Of a stretch of DNA of 64,000 nt, positions 61,460-64,000 are shown in pieces. Under the pieces are notes generated by a model that saw only the letters and a program-made list of their open reading frames with translations, had not been told where the DNA came from and made no database searches. The number at the start of each line of letters is the position of its first letter. The first letter of the stretch is position 1. The stretch comes from Blastopirellula marina (GTDB taxonomy: Bacteria; Planctomycetota; Planctomycetia; Pirellulales; Pirellulaceae): positions 62,001 to 126,000 of the forward strand of contig NZ_PUHY01000014.1 in the NCBI RefSeq assembly GCF_002967765.1, read 5' to 3'. The position numbers were made by a program, and so were the translations under genes.

Positions 61460-62713
61460 ATGATTGCCACTGCCGAACAACTACCCGATTCGCAACGCAT
61501 TGTCATCACGGGCGTCGGTCTGACCGCTCCGAACGGCAATTCGTACGTGGAGTATCGGGAAGCGTTGTTAAACGGCAAAAGCGGTGTCTCGAACTACGAG
61601 ATTCGTTACATCGGTGAGACACTGGCCGGCCTCTGCAATTACGAAGCAACCCGCTACCAAAAGAAGCGTGAGATCCGCCGCGGAACCCGCGCCGGAAGTG
61701 TAGGCATTTACTGCGCCGGTGAAGCGATTGCCGATAGTGGGATCGATTGGGAAAACACCGACAAAAGCATGGTCGGCGTTTACATCGGCGTGACCGAACA
61801 TGGTAATGTTGAGACCGAAAACGAGGTCTACAACATCAAAGGTTACGACTACGACACCTCGTTTTGGTCGCACCACCACAACCCACGCACGGTCGCCAAT
61901 AATCCGGCGGGTGAAATTTGCCTGACGATGGGAATCGTCGGCCCGCATTACACCATCGGGGCTGCATGTGCCGCCGGCAATGCGGGGCTGATTCAAGGTG
62001 CCCAGATGTTACGGTTGGGCGAATGCGACCTGGCATTGGCCGGGGGCGTCTCGGAAAGCGTGCAAACGTTCGGCATCTTCGCAGGTTTCAAGAGCCAGGG
62101 AGCCTTGGCCACGCACGAAGATCCAACGAAAGCGTCGCGTCCGTTCGATACCAAGCGAAACGGCATCGTTGTTTCGGAAGGTGGCTGTATTTATACACTT
62201 GAGCGGTTATCGGACGCCAAAAAACGCGGTGCAAAGATTTACGGCGAACTGGCCGGTTACGCGATGAACACCGACGCGACCGACTTTGTGCTGCCGAACC
62301 CCGAACGGCAAGTGCAGTGCATGAACCTGGCTTTGAAGCGAGCCGGGATGAATGCGACCGACATCGACATTGTCAGCACGCACGCCACGGGAACGACGTT
62401 GGGCGATCAGCAGGAATGCACCGCAATCCGCGAGGTATTCGGCAAGAGCGAGACGACGTTCATCAACAATACCAAGAGTTTCATCGGTCACGCGATGGGT
62501 GCCGCTGGGGCACTCGAGCTTTCCGGCAACTTGCCGGCGTTTACGGACGGTGTTTGTCACCCGACGATCAACGTCGACGAGCTCGATCCGGAATGTGCGA
62601 TCGATGGGTTGGTTTTGAATCAACCACGAGAACTTGGAAACGTGAAAGCTATTCTGAACAACTCGTTCGGGATGCTTGGAATCAACTCAGTAGTAATCAT
62701 TAAAAAGCTTTAG
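61460..62713 (+). CDS. Beta-ketoacyl synthase (FabF-like)
   Basis: The 417-residue condensing enzyme has the Cys-His-His triad: Cys170 in GAACAAGNAG, His308 in STHATGTTLGDQ and His344 in FIGHAMGAAGALE. The N-terminus RIVITGVGLTAPNGNS is typical of FabF. The nucleophile elbow AACAAG departs from the usual TACATG. It forms a tight set with the acyl carrier protein gene 26 bp downstream and the desaturase-like gene beyond. The set is likely dedicated to a special fatty acid or polyene rather than housekeeping synthesis; that is inference. Not OleA, which is of the thiolase type. Confidence 0.9.
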   Translation: MIATAEQLPDSQRIVITGVGLTAPNGNSYVEYREALLNGKSGVSNYEIRYIGETLAGLCNYEATRYQKKREIRRGTRAGSVGIYCAGEAIADSGIDWENTDKSMVGVYIGVTEHGNVETENEVYNIKGYDYDTSFWSHHHNPRTVANNPAGEICLTMGIVGPHYTIGAACAAGNAGLIQGAQMLRLGECDLALAGGVSESVQTFGIFAGFKSQGALATHEDPTKASRPFDTKRNGIVVSEGGCIYTLERLSDAKKRGAKIYGELAGYAMNTDATDFVLPNPERQVQCMNLALKRAGMNATDIDIVSTHATGTTLGDQQECTAIREVFGKSETTFINNTKSFIGHAMGAAGALELSGNLPAFTDGVCHPTINVDELDPECAIDGLVLNQPRELGNVKAILNNSFGMLGINSVVIIKKL

Positions 62714-62739
62714 ACGACGGTCGAAGGAGCCACATCGGG

Positions 62740-62991
<252 letters not shown>

Positions 62992-63032
62992 GCAGGGTCG
63001 CTGCCCAACAACCATTGGGTGCGAAATCCAAT

Positions 63033-63161
63033 GTAGGGTGCGTCTCGACGCACCAAGCCCTGCAAAGCAGCCAATTCAAGCCTATCCGCGTGGTAACGCA
63101 GCCACGCGGCGGTTGCCGACATGCCTCTGGGCAGGTTCTGGTGCGTCGAGACGCACCCTAC
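63033..63161. repeat. Inverted repeat with 23-bp perfect arms
   Basis: Arms at 63033-63055 and 63139-63161 are exact reverse complements. Each arm also contains a palindrome GGTGCGTC-TC-GACGCACC. The right arm is followed by TTTTTC, so it could end transcription from the ACP gene. The centre (83 bp) has no feature. Confidence 0.88.
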
Positions 63162-63241
63162 TTTTTCAAAACCCCTCACGCCCTCTTCCCTTGGGGGCGT
63201 TGAGACCAGAAGCTGGACGTTAGAAGGGCTATCTCGTCACC

Positions 63242-64000
63242 ATGTATGACACGATCATTATCGGCGCTGGCATGTCCGGACTGGCGGCCGGAATTCGCTT
63301 GGCCTATTTCGGTCAAAGTGTCTGCATTCTGGAACGGCACAACACGATCGGCGGATTGAATTCGTTCTATCGCATGGCTGGCCGCGACTTCGATGTTGGT
63401 TTGCACGCCGTGACCAACTTCACCCAGAAGGGCGAAAAGAAGGGCCCGCTGGGGCGGCTGCTACGCCAGCTGCGATTCAAGTGGGACGAGTTCGCGCTTT
63501 GCCCGCAGTTGGGCTCGAAGGTGATGTTCCCCGGTGTGGAACTAAAGTTCGACAACGATATCGAGTTGCTGCGAAGCCAGATTGCCCAACGATTTCCCAA
63601 GCAGGTCGATAACTTCGATCGCCTACGCGGACAGATCATCGACTACGATGACATCACCGCGGAAAACTATGCGGGTTCGGCGCGTGCTCGCCTGGCCGAG
63701 ATTATCTCCGATCCATTGCTGATCGAAATGCTACTGTGTCCTCTGATGTGGTACGGCAACGCCCGCGAGCAGGACATGGATTGGGGCCAATTCTGCATCA
63801 TGTTCCGCAGCATCTACATGGAAGGGTTCGCCCGACCGCTGAAAGGTGTGCGGCTGCTGCTGAAAAACCTGGTCAAGAAATATCGCGAACTGGGCGGCGA
63901 GTTAAAGCTTCGTACGGGTGTCTCTTCGATCAAGATCGAAGATGGCAACGCCGTTGGCGTGACGCTTGATGACGGCCGACAAATCTCTGGCCGCAAAGTG
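63242..64000 (+). CDS. Phytoene-desaturase-like FAD-dependent oxidoreductase, 3' part missing
   Basis: 253 codons are in the window; the rest continues beyond the right edge. The N-terminus TIIIGAGMSGLAAGIRLAYFGQSVCILERHNTIGG is a Rossmann FAD-binding loop of the CrtI/amine oxidase family. DVGLHAVTNFT is the second conserved stretch and YRELGGELKLRTGVSSIKIEDG a third. CrtI-like proteins desaturate, isomerise or saturate polyenes and retinoids. Position after a ketosynthase and an acyl carrier protein suggests it acts on an acyl chain or polyene. It starts 250 bp after the ACP, across the inverted repeat. Confidence 0.88.
   Translation, partial: MYDTIIIGAGMSGLAAGIRLAYFGQSVCILERHNTIGGLNSFYRMAGRDFDVGLHAVTNFTQKGEKKGPLGRLLRQLRFKWDEFALCPQLGSKVMFPGVELKFDNDIELLRSQIAQRFPKQVDNFDRLRGQIIDYDDITAENYAGSARARLAEIISDPLLIEMLLCPLMWYGNAREQDMDWGQFCIMFRSIYMEGFARPLKGVRLLLKNLVKKYRELGGELKLRTGVSSIKIEDGNAVGVTLDDGRQISGRKV

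Noticed and set aside
61460-62713. OleA of an olefin cluster
   Set aside because: The protein has the Cys-His-His triad and N-terminus of FabF-type ketosynthases; OleA is a thiolase-superfamily enzyme with Cys-His-Asn.

Overview
The window looks like chromosomal DNA of a planctomycete of the Pirellulaceae type (Blastopirellula, Bremerella or Rhodopirellula relatives). The basis is family content: a DUF1549/DUF1553 cytochrome-c protein followed by a DUF1501 protein, two tandem DUF1559 proteins, bacterial tetrahydromethanopterin C1 genes, the futalosine menaquinone route, and many TTG/GTG starts. Genus assignment is inference. No phage, transposase, CRISPR array or rRNA operon was seen.

Layout. 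1-8.4 kb: a SulP anion transporter (cut by the window edge) with a beta carbonic anhydrase, a small secreted protein, a Dabb-domain protein, metE with a divergent MocR/GntR-type regulator, and a YihY/BrkB membrane protein. 8.4-19.5 kb: a first copy of a dispersed palindromic repeat, a UvrD/PcrA helicase, two paralogous small membrane proteins, a YhaO/YhaN-like (SbcD/SbcC-related) pair and a secreted alpha/beta hydrolase. 19.5-29.4 kb: mqnC-mqnA, a zinc-ribbon membrane protein, miaA, hisE-hisG, a small membrane protein, a DsbD-like thiol reductase and an APH-type kinase. 29.7-40.4 kb: a secreted metzincin-like protease with a Lys/Glu-rich insertion, the DUF1559 pair, an unusual minus-strand 3' region carrying a tiny ORF behind a very long Shine-Dalgarno sequence, DUF1802, and the DUF1549/DUF1553-DUF1501 pair. 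40.5-46.6 kb: tRNA-Lys, small proteins, rsmH preceded by a probable structured RNA, a glycosyltransferase, queA, a second repeat copy and a NUDIX protein. 46.8-55.5 kb: cysteine desulfurase and A-type Fe-S carrier, an Ntn hydrolase, a 2-hydroxyacid dehydrogenase, cobL, a BshB1-like deacetylase, an RluD-type pseudouridine synthase and a membrane-anchored TPR-like protein. 55.8-64 kb: a plus-strand run of mch, an ATP-grasp ligase, an OleC-like ligase, a zinc-ribbon membrane protein, an OleD-like reductase, a ketosynthase, an acyl carrier protein and a phytoene-desaturase-like oxidoreductase (cut by the window end).

How genes work together. hisE and hisG give the first two reactions of histidine synthesis. 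mqnA and mqnC overlap and act in menaquinone synthesis. SulP and carbonic anhydrase suggest bicarbonate handling. The cysteine desulfurase and A-type carrier serve Fe-S cluster assembly. The last 8 kb joins C1-carrier chemistry to long-chain fatty-acid/olefin-type chemistry in one transcription direction.

Most interesting points: (1) a ~167-bp repeat family whose 94-bp palindromic core is inverted relative to its arms between two copies, with a core-deleted third copy and a truncated fourth; (2) a 13-codon ORF whose upstream region pairs with 18 of 19 bases of the usual 16S rRNA 3' end; (3) a candidate structured RNA or attenuator just upstream of rsmH; (4) an SbcD-like partner that has lost several metal-binding residues, beside an SbcC-like ATPase with a membrane hairpin and an acidic tail; (5) the mch-oleC-oleD-ketosynthase-ACP-desaturase run.
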